Shown: positions 13,759 through 22,535 of the stretch, in pieces
Layout: every line of letters starts with the position of its first letter
Position numbering within the stretch: position 1 is the first letter of the stretch
DNA from: a virus
DNA length: 64,000 nt
IMG/VR virus record: IMGVR_UViG_3300032607_000700
Span: 1-64,000 of that record
Strand: one strand, 5' to 3'
Program-made: the position numbers and the translations under genes
Notes under the pieces: model-generated
Databases searched by the model: none
Told to the model about the DNA's origin: nothing
What the model saw: the letters and a program-made list of their open reading frames with translations, nothing else

Positions 13759-14217
13759 TTACGGAAGGGGTTTGACATTGGCTTCTTCTTTGGTATAAAA
13801 TGGACCTTGATACGGATAACGTTCCAAGGTAATGAGTTTAGGGCTTTGTACAATGCACCAAGTTCTGCGTTGTTTGACCTGATACCAACCGGCTGCAAAC
13901 CACGAACGTGACTTGCGATTCTTGGTATACAACGGCAATTTGTGTTGCACATTCCAGATGGGATTGTATACTCGAGATCCTGCAGGATATCCTTGTACTT
14001 GATAATTGGCAGGTTCTTGATTGGGCTTGTTTCCTACTGCTGGAAATTCAATATCCACTTGTTTACGTATCATTGCAATGGTCTTAAATGGCATGACCTT
14101 GTTGTTGATCCGCACTGCAAAGCCATCTCCTGTGGCTTCAATATTGCCAACTTTTTTATTATCCTGCGTGAGTATGTAAAACTGATCCTTGACTACAGGT
14201 TTAGCTATGATGCTCAT
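13759..14217 (-). CDS. Unknown 152-residue protein
   Basis: The protein starts MSIIAKPVVKDQFYILTQD with a small beta-rich N-terminal unit (VGNIEATGDGFAVRINNKV) and a basic, aromatic C-terminal half (WFAAGWYQVKQRRTWCIVQ). It overlaps the nuclease gene by 17 bases. No family recognised. Confidence 0.6.
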   Translation of the reverse strand: MSIIAKPVVKDQFYILTQDNKKVGNIEATGDGFAVRINNKVMPFKTIAMIRKQVDIEFPAVGNKPNQEPANYQVQGYPAGSRVYNPIWNVQHKLPLYTKNRKSRSWFAAGWYQVKQRRTWCIVQSPKLITLERYPYQGPFYTKEEANVKPLP

Positions 14218-15211
14218 CTAGTGTTCCTTTATATGTTTGGTTGAGCCAACGAGCATATTGCTCTGCTGACTCAGATATCTTGTTGAGTTCGTACTTGCCG
14301 CAGAACTTCATAAATCTCACACCAACTTGACCAATGTCTTTGTGGCTGATCTGTTCACGTATTGCACCGTCTACTTTGGCTTTGATATCGTCTGGCTGTG
14401 CAGTCAAATCAACCAGCACACGATTGCGTTCGTAGTCATCTTTCACACGATGCTCAACACCTTCGTGGTCGGACCAACGTTGCAGCATGAGATTGTTCCA
14501 GGAATATCCTTTGTTGTTTCGATCTTCAAATGCTTCAGTCAAGCCAACTTTGTTTTTGCTACCTTTGGTTCGCACACCAGGATATGCACTAAAGACATTA
14601 TCACTAGTATCACCACGCATACATTTCTCAAACAGCAGCCATTCGGGATCAGGAATAGTCTTGTCTGTCTTGGTCTTTTTATCTTGCACACGACGACCCT
14701 TGGCATCAAATATGCCTGTTATGGTGTGAAGCTCGTCGGTAATGCCATTGTACTGGCTCACATTGGGTGCTAGCAATTGCACAAAATCTGTATCTGATGA
14801 AATCACATAGTGCTCGTCCTGAGGATGCAAGGCTATCCAGCGAGCAATCACGTCGTCTGCCTCAGCCTCAGCATGTCGAATAACGCTACAATTAGTACCA
14901 TCGGCCAGGTATTTGGTGAGGCTATCGTAGGTCTCCCAAAACAATTTATCTTCTTCTTGTTCTGTTTCCGACAGTGCAGCACGAGCCACGGCACGATTCT
15001 TCTTGTAGGGCGCATAAAAGTCTTTGCGCCATGAGCGACCTTCTAGTGCGAACACCACGTGGTCTGCTTGAAATTGTTTGTGTACTTTGTTCACACTGCT
15101 CATCACAATGTGTAAAGCATATCCTATTTTTTCCCATGCATCAGCAGCACGGAAAACAGAGTGACGAGCACGGAAAAAAGTATTAGCTGTATCAATCAAT
15201 AGATATCGCAT
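14201..15211 (-). CDS. FEN-family 5'-3' exonuclease / RNase H-like
   Basis: The 336-residue protein has the PIN/FEN series: YLLIDTANTFFRARH, FALEGRSWRKDFYAPYKKNR, the acidic cluster EAEADDVIARW, SSDTDFVQLL and MRGDTSDNV. This matches T4 RNase H and related phage 5' nucleases, which remove RNA primers and flaps during lagging-strand synthesis. It starts ATGCGATAT at 15211 with no strong SD. It is the first gene after the weaker promoter at 15242. Confidence 0.85.
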   Translation of the reverse strand: MRYLLIDTANTFFRARHSVFRAADAWEKIGYALHIVMSSVNKVHKQFQADHVVFALEGRSWRKDFYAPYKKNRAVARAALSETEQEEDKLFWETYDSLTKYLADGTNCSVIRHAEAEADDVIARWIALHPQDEHYVISSDTDFVQLLAPNVSQYNGITDELHTITGIFDAKGRRVQDKKTKTDKTIPDPEWLLFEKCMRGDTSDNVFSAYPGVRTKGSKNKVGLTEAFEDRNNKGYSWNNLMLQRWSDHEGVEHRVKDDYERNRVLVDLTAQPDDIKAKVDGAIREQISHKDIGQVGVRFMKFCGKYELNKISESAEQYARWLNQTYKGTLDEHHS

Positions 15212-15241
15212 AGGGATCCAATATATTGTTTTCTATACAGT

Positions 15242-15270
15242 ATTGTAACACAGACCAGGATTAAAAGCAA
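15242..15270 (-). promoter_or_regulatory. Possible sigma70-type promoter
   Basis: TTGCTT, 17 bases, TACAAT on the minus strand, about 25 bases before the exonuclease ATG. It lacks the GGTTGACC block of the early class and may be of middle type. Confidence 0.5.
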
Positions 15271-15316
15271 TCTGGATTTTTACCAAAATGTCAAGATCTG
15301 TGTGACGCTGACAGTT

Positions 15317-15757
15317 TCACGATACTTCAGTGCGACCGTCACCGATGTCGGTGCTGCGAACCCACATGCCACTCTTGGCCATGGCTTCTTCTTGTTCCCA
15401 AGTTTCCATCACCACATGTCTACACACATTCTGGAACCACCGATCCACAATTTCAGCATCGGTGTCATCCTTCTTGATCATGTATCCGGCCTTGACCAGT
15501 CGTGCTACAAAAATCTCATTCCAGTCCAGTTCAAATGCACCTTGATGCAAGTTGTCTAGATCCACATCCATGCTGAGAATGTTCACATAAGGCAATTTGT
15601 TCTCAGTGGCCTGTTGTTTAGCTGTTTTGGGTTGTTCTTTGGGAGGTTGAACCGGAGTCTCTGGGCTTCGACGGGCTCGTGGCCTGGGTGCGGGCTCGGG
15701 CAGCTTGGGTTCTACAACAGGTTGGGGTTTCTTTCGAAACATATCAAAAAATGCCAT
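15317..15757 (-). CDS. Unknown 146-residue protein with Pro-rich N-terminal half
   Basis: Residues 1-15 (MAFFDMFRKKPQPVV) are followed by a Pro/Arg-rich disordered linker to about residue 50, then a folded domain (NILSMDVDLDNLHQGAF, then LVKAGYMIKKDDTDAEIVD). It resembles phage-conserved proteins of unknown role. One base separates it from the upstream gene. Confidence 0.65.
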   Translation of the reverse strand: MAFFDMFRKKPQPVVEPKLPEPAPRPRARRSPETPVQPPKEQPKTAKQQATENKLPYVNILSMDVDLDNLHQGAFELDWNEIFVARLVKAGYMIKKDDTDAEIVDRWFQNVCRHVVMETWEQEEAMAKSGMWVRSTDIGDGRTEVS

Positions 15758-15758
15758 G

Positions 15759-16226
15759 TTATTCCTCTTTTACTTCTATCCAGGTATAATCGCCCAGCCA
15801 CTGGACTTGAGCAATATATTGGTAATTTTTGGGAGCACTGCTGCTCCAGTCATTGGGTCCTGTTTTGGCCAGAATAGTTTTTTGTTTGTGGGTATCAAAT
15901 ACTAACCAATAGGTTTGACCATGATAAGTTTGAAATTGATATTCAGCAGAATGCACTGCATCTGTTATTTCTAGTCTACGTTTGATTTCTTGTGCTTGTG
16001 ATTCTAACACTCGAACCAAATCTGTGATGCGATTGTATTCTTGTTGAGCATGCATCCTGGCAACATTGATCATGATGTCCTTTTGTTTTTCAACAGGCAC
16101 AAGATCAAATTTAGGACTCAGCGTGGATGTGGCGTACGGCGTTAAATTTCTGTTGAGGAAATGTATTAGTGAACCAGTTGATTCACTGTCAAAACTGCTC
16201 ACACCGTTGGCTGAATTCTTTGTCAT
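15759..16226 (-). CDS. Unknown 155-residue protein, DUF2452-like
   Basis: The core LVPVEKQKDIMINVARMHA followed by a helix of Gln/Glu residues (RVLESQAQEIKRRLEITDAV region) and a beta-rich C-terminal half (TYWLVFDTHKQKTILAK) recalls the DUF2452 family from memory; this is tentative. No catalytic residues stand out. Confidence 0.5.
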   Translation of the reverse strand: MTKNSANGVSSFDSESTGSLIHFLNRNLTPYATSTLSPKFDLVPVEKQKDIMINVARMHAQQEYNRITDLVRVLESQAQEIKRRLEITDAVHSAEYQFQTYHGQTYWLVFDTHKQKTILAKTGPNDWSSSAPKNYQYIAQVQWLGDYTWIEVKEE

Positions 16227-16233
16227 TTTGCTA

Positions 16234-16473
16234 TTATCGTTTCAATTGCCACAACAAATAGTCAAATTTGCTTATGTAGTATACGTCAAGTACTGGGTCG
16301 CCCGGACCCATGATAAGTCTTGATCCTTTGTAACACCAAGTAAGCCATAGCCGAGTGCCAGATAAGTAACAAGTTCTTGGCCACACACAAAAATTCAAAC
16401 GCCAATTTCTTGCTTGATTTAGACCCCATTCTTGATATCTATACCGTTGCACGGTCACATCATCCAAAGGCAT
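16234..16473 (-). CDS. Unknown 79-residue basic, Trp-rich protein
   Basis: The ATG overlaps the QueE stop (TGATG), so coupling to queE is likely. The sequence starts MPLDDVTVQRYRYQEWG and is rich in Trp, Tyr, Cys and Arg (NFCVWPRTCYLSGTRLWLTW). No family recognised. Confidence 0.5.
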   Translation of the reverse strand: MPLDDVTVQRYRYQEWGLNQARNWRLNFCVWPRTCYLSGTRLWLTWCYKGSRLIMGPGDPVLDVYYISKFDYLLWQLKR

Positions 16474-17333
16474 CACGTGCCCCAGAGATTCTTGAAAAGC
16501 GGTACTTGAAGACGATCACTGTAACGTAGGCCTGCATTCATGGCCATCACAGCCACTGCTTTGTTGTTCAATGAGTAAACACTTTCTACACCGCCCACTG
16601 GCATCAAGTACACATGTCCTTTGAATCCTGCTTGACGATACACTGCAATTGCACGTTCGGCATCTGCAAAGTCTTGCTCAGTGGCAATAACAAATTTCAA
16701 GTATGTTGTACCAACAGATTCATACTCATGCACAATCTCTGGCTGGATGGCATCGTCCCAAGATTCGCCCGAGCAAGGAAGTTTAGCACTTACACTGAAC
16801 GTAATTTCTCGCTCTAATTTGTGATCTTGATTTTGCCACATACCCAAATATGTTCTAAACTCTGAACTCAATTTTTGAGTACCGTTGGTCTCAAATGTGA
16901 TTTCTTTCAACCCTGCCATGTTGGGATGATTCAACAAGTCAGGATAAGCACGTTGCCAACCCAACAATGGTTCTCCACCTGTGATTACCAGATGCTCATC
17001 CTGCCATTCGCCGTGCGGAATAATTTCCATAATACGATTCACAATTGCTTCGCTGGTCAACATGGGACTCAATTCCTTAAAGTCTGGATGCCAACTAGCA
17101 TAACTGTCGCATCCTGTGCTAACCAGCGGAAGTTCATTGTACTCTTTAAATGGATGCATGGCATGCATAACTGCAATTTCTTCTGCTTCCTTGCTGAGTT
17201 CACCACGTGGCATACCAAAGCCCTTGCAAGAAAAATTGCAGCCAAAAGTTCTCAAGAAGACGCTAGGTACCCCCATATATCTACCTTCCCCCTGTATAGA
17301 GTAGAAAAGTTCTGCTATCTTAATCTTTGACAT
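16473..17333 (-). CDS. queE: QueE, 7-carboxy-7-deazaguanine synthase (radical SAM)
   Basis: The start MSKIKIAELFYSIQGEG holds the QueE motif YSIQGEG. The [4Fe-4S] cluster motif is spread out: GCNFSCKGFG supplies two Cys, and the third appears about 45 residues later in STGCDSYASW instead of immediately. VITGGEPLLGWQ and ETNGTQKL are the SAM-binding strands. The enzyme converts 6-carboxytetrahydropterin to CDG in the preQ0 pathway. With FolE, QueD and DpdA in this window it implies 7-deazaguanine made for phage DNA. Confidence 0.9.
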   Translation of the reverse strand: MSKIKIAELFYSIQGEGRYMGVPSVFLRTFGCNFSCKGFGMPRGELSKEAEEIAVMHAMHPFKEYNELPLVSTGCDSYASWHPDFKELSPMLTSEAIVNRIMEIIPHGEWQDEHLVITGGEPLLGWQRAYPDLLNHPNMAGLKEITFETNGTQKLSSEFRTYLGMWQNQDHKLEREITFSVSAKLPCSGESWDDAIQPEIVHEYESVGTTYLKFVIATEQDFADAERAIAVYRQAGFKGHVYLMPVGGVESVYSLNNKAVAVMAMNAGLRYSDRLQVPLFKNLWGT

Positions 17334-17359
17334 TTAAAACCTTTATTGTGTACTTGGTC

Positions 17360-17389
17360 ATTATACATGAAATTGTGGATGTGTTGCAA
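17360..17389 (-). promoter_or_regulatory. Promoter upstream of queE
   Basis: TTGCAA, 18 bases, TATAAT on the minus strand, about 25 bases before the queE ATG. It lacks the early-class -35 block. Confidence 0.6.
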
Positions 17390-17404
17390 AGGCAGTTTTG
17401 CCAC

Positions 17405-18376
17405 TCATAAAGATTTTTTATAAAGGTCTTGCCAGTGTGCAATCATTTCATCCATAAGAGCTTCGAACGAATAAACTGGCCGCCACCCTAATGTGTTTCT
17501 AATCTTGGTAGCATCTCCACGCAGATACGGTAATTCTTCTGGTCGCAAATATTTTTTGTTTTGAACCACATGTTGCGCATAGTTCAATCCTAGTTTTGCA
17601 AACACATAGTCACACATTTCTCTCACACTACGGGTCTCACCTGTGGCAACCACATAGTCGTCTGGACTAGAAGTTTGTGCAATCAAATGCATGGCTTGTA
17701 CATAGTCGGCGCTGTGACCCCAATCTCGATAACTGTCCATATTGCCAAGTTCAAGTGTGTTGGCTAACCCTAGACTAATTTCTACAGCACCTTTGACCAC
17801 TTTGTTGGTCACAAAGTTTGAACCACGTCTTGGACTTTCGTGATTGAACAGGATACCATTGCTGGCATGTAATTTGTAGGCATCTCTATAGTGCCTGACA
17901 ATATTATAACCAAATACCTTGCTACATCCATAAGGACTCACTGGACGCATGGCAGTGGTTTCTCTTTGATAATTGTCAGGATCCACTGAACTGCCGAACA
18001 TTTCGCTACTGCTGGCCTGATAAAATCTAGCCTCTGGACAAATATTTTTGTATGACTCTAACATATTCAACACACCAATACTGTTAACTTGTGCTGTGAA
18101 TTGTGGGATGTCACTACTGATACGCACATGTGATTGAGCACCAAGATTGTAAATCTCATCTGGGTTGAACATTCGTAATGCACGCTCTAAAGAACTTTGA
18201 TCGGTCAAATCACCGTACTCTAAATCCAATGGCAAATGAGCCACACGATTTCGTTGATGTTCTACAGTGCTGTTACGTCGAACAATGCCGGTGACTCTAT
18301 AACCCAGGTTTAGCAAATGTTCGGCCAGGTAACTTCCGTCTTGACCGGTAATGCCGGTGATAAATGCAGTTTTCAT
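17405..18376 (-). CDS. gmd: GDP-mannose 4,6-dehydratase
   Basis: A typical 323-residue short-chain dehydratase: ITGITGQDGSYLAEHLL (NAD-binding GxxGxxG), YNLGAQSHVRISS, the active-site region SSSEMFGSS with YGCSK (the Y-x-x-x-K pair), FNHESPRRGSNFVT and the RDWGHSADYV motif. It makes GDP-4-keto-6-deoxymannose, precursor of fucose, rhamnose or perosamine. Its four-base overlap with the SDR gene places it in a sugar operon. Confidence 0.93.
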   Translation of the reverse strand: MKTAFITGITGQDGSYLAEHLLNLGYRVTGIVRRNSTVEHQRNRVAHLPLDLEYGDLTDQSSLERALRMFNPDEIYNLGAQSHVRISSDIPQFTAQVNSIGVLNMLESYKNICPEARFYQASSSEMFGSSVDPDNYQRETTAMRPVSPYGCSKVFGYNIVRHYRDAYKLHASNGILFNHESPRRGSNFVTNKVVKGAVEISLGLANTLELGNMDSYRDWGHSADYVQAMHLIAQTSSPDDYVVATGETRSVREMCDYVFAKLGLNYAQHVVQNKKYLRPEELPYLRGDATKIRNTLGWRPVYSFEALMDEMIAHWQDLYKKSL

Positions 18377-18954
18377 TTTGCGCTTTCTAATTTTAATAAT
18401 TCACTTTGGGTCATGTTGCTACAAAAATTAATAATCTTTTTGGCAACATATTCAGGATCTAGTTTTTGAGTTCTTGTGATACTGTTTGTCATGGCAGTGT
18501 CAACTGGGCCAAAATGTGCAATACCAATTTTAACATCTGTATTTTGAAAATATTCACTTGCACCTTGCCAAAGATTGTGTAATGCAGCCTTACTTGAAGA
18601 ATACAACATGTAATTTTTTCTGCCTGATTGATATGAACTAGAACCCAACATAACAATTTTAACTGATTTGGGTTGTTTTAAATAATGTTGCAAAATAGAC
18701 CAATTGGTACCAACATTGACATCAAATATATTTTTGTAACTGCCAGAGTTATCATCAAACACGCCTGCGCAATTTATGATCCAATCCGGATTGTGAGCAG
18801 TTAGATTATATGTTATTTGTTGTGCGCTGTCAATCTGCTCCAGTGCAATTTGATCTCTTGCAATTGGAATAACTCCATAGCCTGACAATTCAAGTTGTTT
18901 GCATACACAACTGCCAATGCCGCCATTACTACCAAATACCAAAACTTTTATCAT
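18373..18954 (-). CDS. Short-chain dehydrogenase/reductase
   Basis: VLVFGSNGGIGSCVCKQL is a Rossmann GxxxGxG motif, WIINCAGVFDD the NAG-like motif, and MLYSSSKAALHN the catalytic Y-x-x-x-K. At 193 residues it is compact. In this operon it most likely reduces a 4-keto sugar made by Gmd (inference); no substrate motif is visible. Confidence 0.8.
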   Translation of the reverse strand: MIKVLVFGSNGGIGSCVCKQLELSGYGVIPIARDQIALEQIDSAQQITYNLTAHNPDWIINCAGVFDDNSGSYKNIFDVNVGTNWSILQHYLKQPKSVKIVMLGSSSYQSGRKNYMLYSSSKAALHNLWQGASEYFQNTDVKIGIAHFGPVDTAMTNSITRTQKLDPEYVAKKIINFCSNMTQSELLKLESAK

Positions 18955-19361
18955 TGGTGGTCAAATATGCTATTCACTCTGAATGTGTCTGCTTCATAAT
19001 CGGCACCACCACGTGGGCCTTCGGAAAATACAATAAATTCACTGTCTTGGTCTAGGTAACGTAATGCATGGATTTCGTTAGGCGGCGTACTCACCAAATC
19101 ACCAACTTCGGCTATGACCATTTGGCTAGGTTCTGTAGATCCAACAGGTTTATACCAATATTCCATCTTACCTTTGGTCATCAACATGTGTTGAGTGGAT
19201 TCTTTGTGGTAATGATTGCCACGCAAGGCCCGAGCTCGGCTTTGAACCACAGCAACATGATGTAATTGTGCATTAAAAAATACATCAGCAATGGTTCCGC
19301 GGTCATCTGTATGACGCTCTAAACCAGTATTATCTTGGTTAAAAATATTAATCTTCTTCAT
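18951..19361 (-). CDS. RmlC-like cupin (sugar epimerase/isomerase-like)
   Basis: The pattern DDRGTIADVF, HHVAVVQSRARALRGNHYH and LMTKGKMEYWYKP is typical of RmlC-like cupins (dTDP-sugar 3,5-epimerases, FdtA-type isomerases). His residues in GNHYH probably bind metal or substrate. It likely acts on a nucleotide-linked keto sugar in the same pathway as Gmd. It overlaps both neighbours by four bases. Confidence 0.7.
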   Translation of the reverse strand: MKKINIFNQDNTGLERHTDDRGTIADVFFNAQLHHVAVVQSRARALRGNHYHKESTQHMLMTKGKMEYWYKPVGSTEPSQMVIAEVGDLVSTPPNEIHALRYLDQDSEFIVFSEGPRGGADYEADTFRVNSIFDHQ

Positions 19362-20572
19362 TGTGAAATAAACCTTATGTTGGGGTTGATATTTATAAGT
19401 GCTTGCTTGAGCCCAGTACTAATGTTCCAGCTCAAAATTAGCGCATATGGATTTTTGTGTTGTGCAAATTCTTCATCTCCTCGTATAGGAATACGACTCA
19501 ATGGTGTGTATTTGCCTTGCTTGTGTGGAGAAGAATCAGTAACACAATGCAATGCGGTATGGTCTAGTCTATGCCAGTTCATCCAGGTATTTGCTTTGGC
19601 CGCTGCGCCCACTCCAATAATTACTGCACCAGGTTCTTGGCGTATGCGATAAAATTCTGCTAGCCAAGTATCTCGGCGTTGTATCATGTGTTGTTGCATG
19701 ATTTGATACCGTTCCACAGTAAACAATCCTTGCGCAGTTTCTTGTTCAATGGCTGTTTTAATCTTGTGAGGCTGGGTTTGTGACGTGCCTTTGCGAGCCA
19801 CCACACGTATAGAGCCACCGTGATAGTCTACCCAATCGTAATCCAGCATGGTCATGCCTGCTGAGGCTAGCAAGTGCCATGAACTCTTGACTGTAAAATA
19901 ACTCACATGTTCATGATAGATTTGATCAAACCTACCAGAATTTACCGTATCTCCCCAGTATGGCAATTCAAAAACAAATATACCATCATCGTCTAATAGA
20001 TTACACACACCACGTGCAAAGTTTACTGGATCATTGGCATGGTTAAAAACATTGTTTGCCAGGATCAGTTTGGCCGAGCCGTGGTACTGCTTGACCTGCT
20101 GTGATACTGAATAATCAAAAACAGCATTTAAACAAGGTTTGTTTTGTTCAGTAGCAATGTCACACATGTACTTGGAACTATCAATGCCCAATGTTGGTAG
20201 GCCCTGTGTTCTAAATTGACCAATCAAGTATCCATCATTACTGCCAATTTCTACTACTAATCCTTTGGGTTGATATTTTTGTGTAATTGATTTTGCATAT
20301 TGATCCCAGTGATCTCTAGCAAACTTTGAATTGCTTGATGTGTAACTGTAGCTGTACAGATTGTAGCGTTCTTCGGCGTCACTGATATAACCTAGTTGTA
20401 TTTGCCCAGTGTGGGCATTCATGTACACATTTAACGGAAATACTGGTTCTGACAGATGCAATTGATCTTTGCGCACAAAGGTATCTGCATACGGATGTTG
20501 TCCTAAATCTAAAATTTTAACCACTGGTTGATTACTAATTAAACATCGATCAATTGATCGACTTTGCATCAT
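19358..20572 (-). CDS. Sugar C-methyltransferase-like SAM enzyme
   Basis: The N-terminal region RCLISNQPV is an altered zinc-binding segment, followed by the SAM motif GLVVEIGSNDGYLIGQF, then HEHVSYFTVKSSW and GGSIRVVARKG. The C-terminal part GAVIIGVGAAAKANTWMNW matches the Methyltransf_14 module. This architecture is that of TylC3/NovU-type C-methyltransferases on dTDP or GDP keto sugars. Several in-frame ATGs overlap the upstream gene, so the start (20572) is uncertain. Confidence 0.75.
   Translation of the reverse strand: MMQSRSIDRCLISNQPVVKILDLGQHPYADTFVRKDQLHLSEPVFPLNVYMNAHTGQIQLGYISDAEERYNLYSYSYTSSNSKFARDHWDQYAKSITQKYQPKGLVVEIGSNDGYLIGQFRTQGLPTLGIDSSKYMCDIATEQNKPCLNAVFDYSVSQQVKQYHGSAKLILANNVFNHANDPVNFARGVCNLLDDDGIFVFELPYWGDTVNSGRFDQIYHEHVSYFTVKSSWHLLASAGMTMLDYDWVDYHGGSIRVVARKGTSQTQPHKIKTAIEQETAQGLFTVERYQIMQQHMIQRRDTWLAEFYRIRQEPGAVIIGVGAAAKANTWMNWHRLDHTALHCVTDSSPHKQGKYTPLSRIPIRGDEEFAQHKNPYALILSWNISTGLKQALININPNIRFISQ
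19390..19397 (-). promoter_or_regulatory. Late-type promoter box TATAAATA
   Basis: An exact TATAAATA on the minus strand, 28 bases before the cupin ATG at 19361, inside the end of the methyltransferase gene. It matches the T4 late consensus; activity needs gp55/gp33-type factors not seen here. Confidence 0.5.
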
Positions 20573-20996
20573 GCTCACGGCCATAATAGGGTCCATTCTT
20601 TATTTCAATAATTTTTGTATTTTCATCTTGCACGGTAAATGCATGGCCGCCTTGATACAGAGTGATACAATCTCCAGCACCAAGTTCAAACTCATTCACA
20701 ATAGTTTGATCAAGATCGTATAGTGCAACTCCAAGCCGGCCTTGCCAAATTATCCAAGATTCTTGTGTGCCTACTGTGACTCTTTCTGTGGGCACATGAT
20801 AATGCGGGGCCAGCACGCGACCTTGTGACATACACATGGCTGATACTTGTAAAATTTCATTATCACCACTGGCATTATAACGTGATTGTTGCATGCTGTT
20901 GATGTTAAACACCACTGCAAGAACTTGATCCGGATGTTGAACGCTATAAAATTTATTCTCTTGCAAGAATCCTCCGGGCACTTGCACTCTGTTCAT
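20550..20996 (-). CDS. Cupin-domain protein
   Basis: The motif HYHVPTERVTVGTQESW followed by WQGRLGVALYDLDQ and GAGDCITLYQGGHAF is a double-stranded beta-helix metal or sugar-binding cupin. It lies between a glycosyltransferase and a sugar methyltransferase, so a sugar-modifying role is likely. Starts at 20996 and 21023 are both possible; neither has a good SD. Confidence 0.65.
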   Translation of the reverse strand: MNRVQVPGGFLQENKFYSVQHPDQVLAVVFNINSMQQSRYNASGDNEILQVSAMCMSQGRVLAPHYHVPTERVTVGTQESWIIWQGRLGVALYDLDQTIVNEFELGAGDCITLYQGGHAFTVQDENTKIIEIKNGPYYGREHDAKSIN

Positions 20997-21843
20997 CTTT
21001 TTTTTGGGACATGACTTGGCCATCTTTATTTAATTCTATCACAAATTGCTTCATCTGATTATTAACATCTAACTCAATCAATCGTTGCCAGGCATAATTT
21101 TTTCCGCTGTTGACCCCTTCCCACCAGGCAGTATCTAATCCAATTGACCGCATGTGGTCTGCAATAGTAACACAGTCTTGAAGGCGTTGAGCACTGATTT
21201 GGGGATTATGAAAGTCAACCGGGTTGGTTGGGTTACCTTCAAATCGTACCTTATGCTTGAGCGGATCTGTTGCATCCTCGGTCAACTCAACTTGATTATG
21301 AGTGACATAAACGTCAATCACCTGCATGATATCTAACAAAAATGCCATCTGACTTAGTTCGGCATCAACCATTTGATGCCGGCTAAGGTGATTTGTTACG
21401 TTATACCATGCTCTTGGCACTATAGGGAAAATACTGTAAGGATGGTCATTGTGTGTATGAACCTTCAACAGTTTGAATTGTCCTGTGTATTGTTCAATCG
21501 CTTGATCCCAGTCTTGGGTTGTCATCACAGCATCGTCATTCCACACAAATAACCAATCAGACTCAGTTGATTTTGCCATATGGTTATAGTATCGATTGAG
21601 TCCAGCGTAGCCCATACTTTTGAAAGATTGAGCCTGGTATGCCACACCACGGTTTTCCAATAACGGTTGGATTACTTTGGTAAAGTGATTCAACCCTGTT
21701 TCGTCATCATTATCAAATCCAAAGATCAGTTGTATGCGAGAAACATCGTGCGCTAAATCTATGATGCTAGTTATACTGGTAGTGAGTGCATCAGTTCGAC
21801 TACGGGTTGGCAGTAAAACTGCTATGCTATATTTGTTTGTCAT
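20953..21843 (-). CDS. GT-A glycosyltransferase-like protein
   Basis: IAVLLPTRSRTDALTTSI is a typical GT2 N terminus, and WLFVWNDDAVMTTQDW supplies the DxD-like metal-binding region. The C-terminal third is unusual. The ATG lies seven bases after a TATAAATA box, with no SD, so a near-leaderless late transcript is possible. It likely adds sugars made by this cluster to a surface or virion acceptor. Confidence 0.7.
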   Translation of the reverse strand: MTNKYSIAVLLPTRSRTDALTTSITSIIDLAHDVSRIQLIFGFDNDDETGLNHFTKVIQPLLENRGVAYQAQSFKSMGYAGLNRYYNHMAKSTESDWLFVWNDDAVMTTQDWDQAIEQYTGQFKLLKVHTHNDHPYSIFPIVPRAWYNVTNHLSRHQMVDAELSQMAFLLDIMQVIDVYVTHNQVELTEDATDPLKHKVRFEGNPTNPVDFHNPQISAQRLQDCVTIADHMRSIGLDTAWWEGVNSGKNYAWQRLIELDVNNQMKQFVIELNKDGQVMSQKKDEQSASARRILARE

Positions 21844-21850
21844 TGGAAAA

Positions 21851-21858
21851 TATTTATA
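21851..21858 (-). promoter_or_regulatory. Late-type promoter box TATAAATA
   Basis: Exact TATAAATA followed by TTTTCCA and the ATG of the glycosyltransferase. Bases 21844-21924 hold no gene. Confidence 0.5.
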
Positions 21859-21924
21859 TGCGTATATTATGTGGATAGATTTATCAATCTATGACTTCAA
21901 TTTGATTCTGGACCCACACAGGGT

Positions 21925-22452
21925 TTATCCTTCGTAGATAGCACTATTACCAGCGTGTTCAAACACCTCTGCTGACTTTAGGCCAACTCCTGCACCTACT
22001 GGATATCGAGCTTCAAACACACGCCCATCCGGATGAGTCCAGCCTTGATTGCTTTTGTATGCTTGCAAGATTTCATTCATTGTGTTGTAAGCTAGCTCGG
22101 CAAACATTTCGCAACCCACACCATCCACAATGCGTAGATCAATAATGCCCTTGTTTTCAAAACCACCTTGAATCTTGGTTAGTTGTACAAATGTACCACG
22201 CTCCGGGTCGTCTTTGCCAATGATCAGTGTGTGATCAAACTGCCAGTCAGCCCATTCTTTAAATGCTTTGAGTCCACCAAAATCCATGACCCAATGACGA
22301 TCATCAAGTGTGTCAGATTCAAAGATCAATTTGATACCAATTGAGTATCCGTGCAACATTGAGCAGTGACTATGCACTGATCGCCATTGTCTAAAGCAGC
22401 AGCTGAGACCTCTGTCATTGCCGTAGGTTTTTGTTGAAAGATATTTTGCCAT
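21925..22452 (-). CDS. queD: QueD-like 6-carboxytetrahydropterin synthase
   Basis: SCCFRQWRSVHSHCSMLHGYS carries the zinc His pair and the catalytic Cys region of the T-fold PTPS/QueD family. WVMDFGGLKAFKEW matches VDFGDLK, and WQFDHTLII matches the LDHxxLN segment. AGGAG precedes the ATG. It converts 7,8-dihydroneopterin triphosphate to 6-carboxytetrahydropterin, between FolE and QueE. Confidence 0.88.
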   Translation of the reverse strand: MAKYLSTKTYGNDRGLSCCFRQWRSVHSHCSMLHGYSIGIKLIFESDTLDDRHWVMDFGGLKAFKEWADWQFDHTLIIGKDDPERGTFVQLTKIQGGFENKGIIDLRIVDGVGCEMFAELAYNTMNEILQAYKSNQGWTHPDGRVFEARYPVGAGVGLKSAEVFEHAGNSAIYEG

Positions 22453-22469
22453 TGTGTTCTCCTATGTTG

Positions 22470-22498
22470 ATTATAGCACAGACGGCAGAGTTTGTAAA
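22470..22498 (-). promoter_or_regulatory. Promoter for queD
   Basis: TTTACA, 17 bases, TATAAT on the minus strand, just upstream of the queD RBS. Confidence 0.7.
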
Positions 22499-22527
22499 GC
22501 GGGAATGACGCCCAAGACCGCTGTGAA

Positions 22528-22535
22528 TATTTATA
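22528..22535 (-). promoter_or_regulatory. Late-type promoter box TATAAATA
   Basis: Exact TATAAATA overlapping the stop codon of the HIT gene and about 76 bases upstream of queD. queD may thus have both an early/middle and a late start. Confidence 0.45.
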
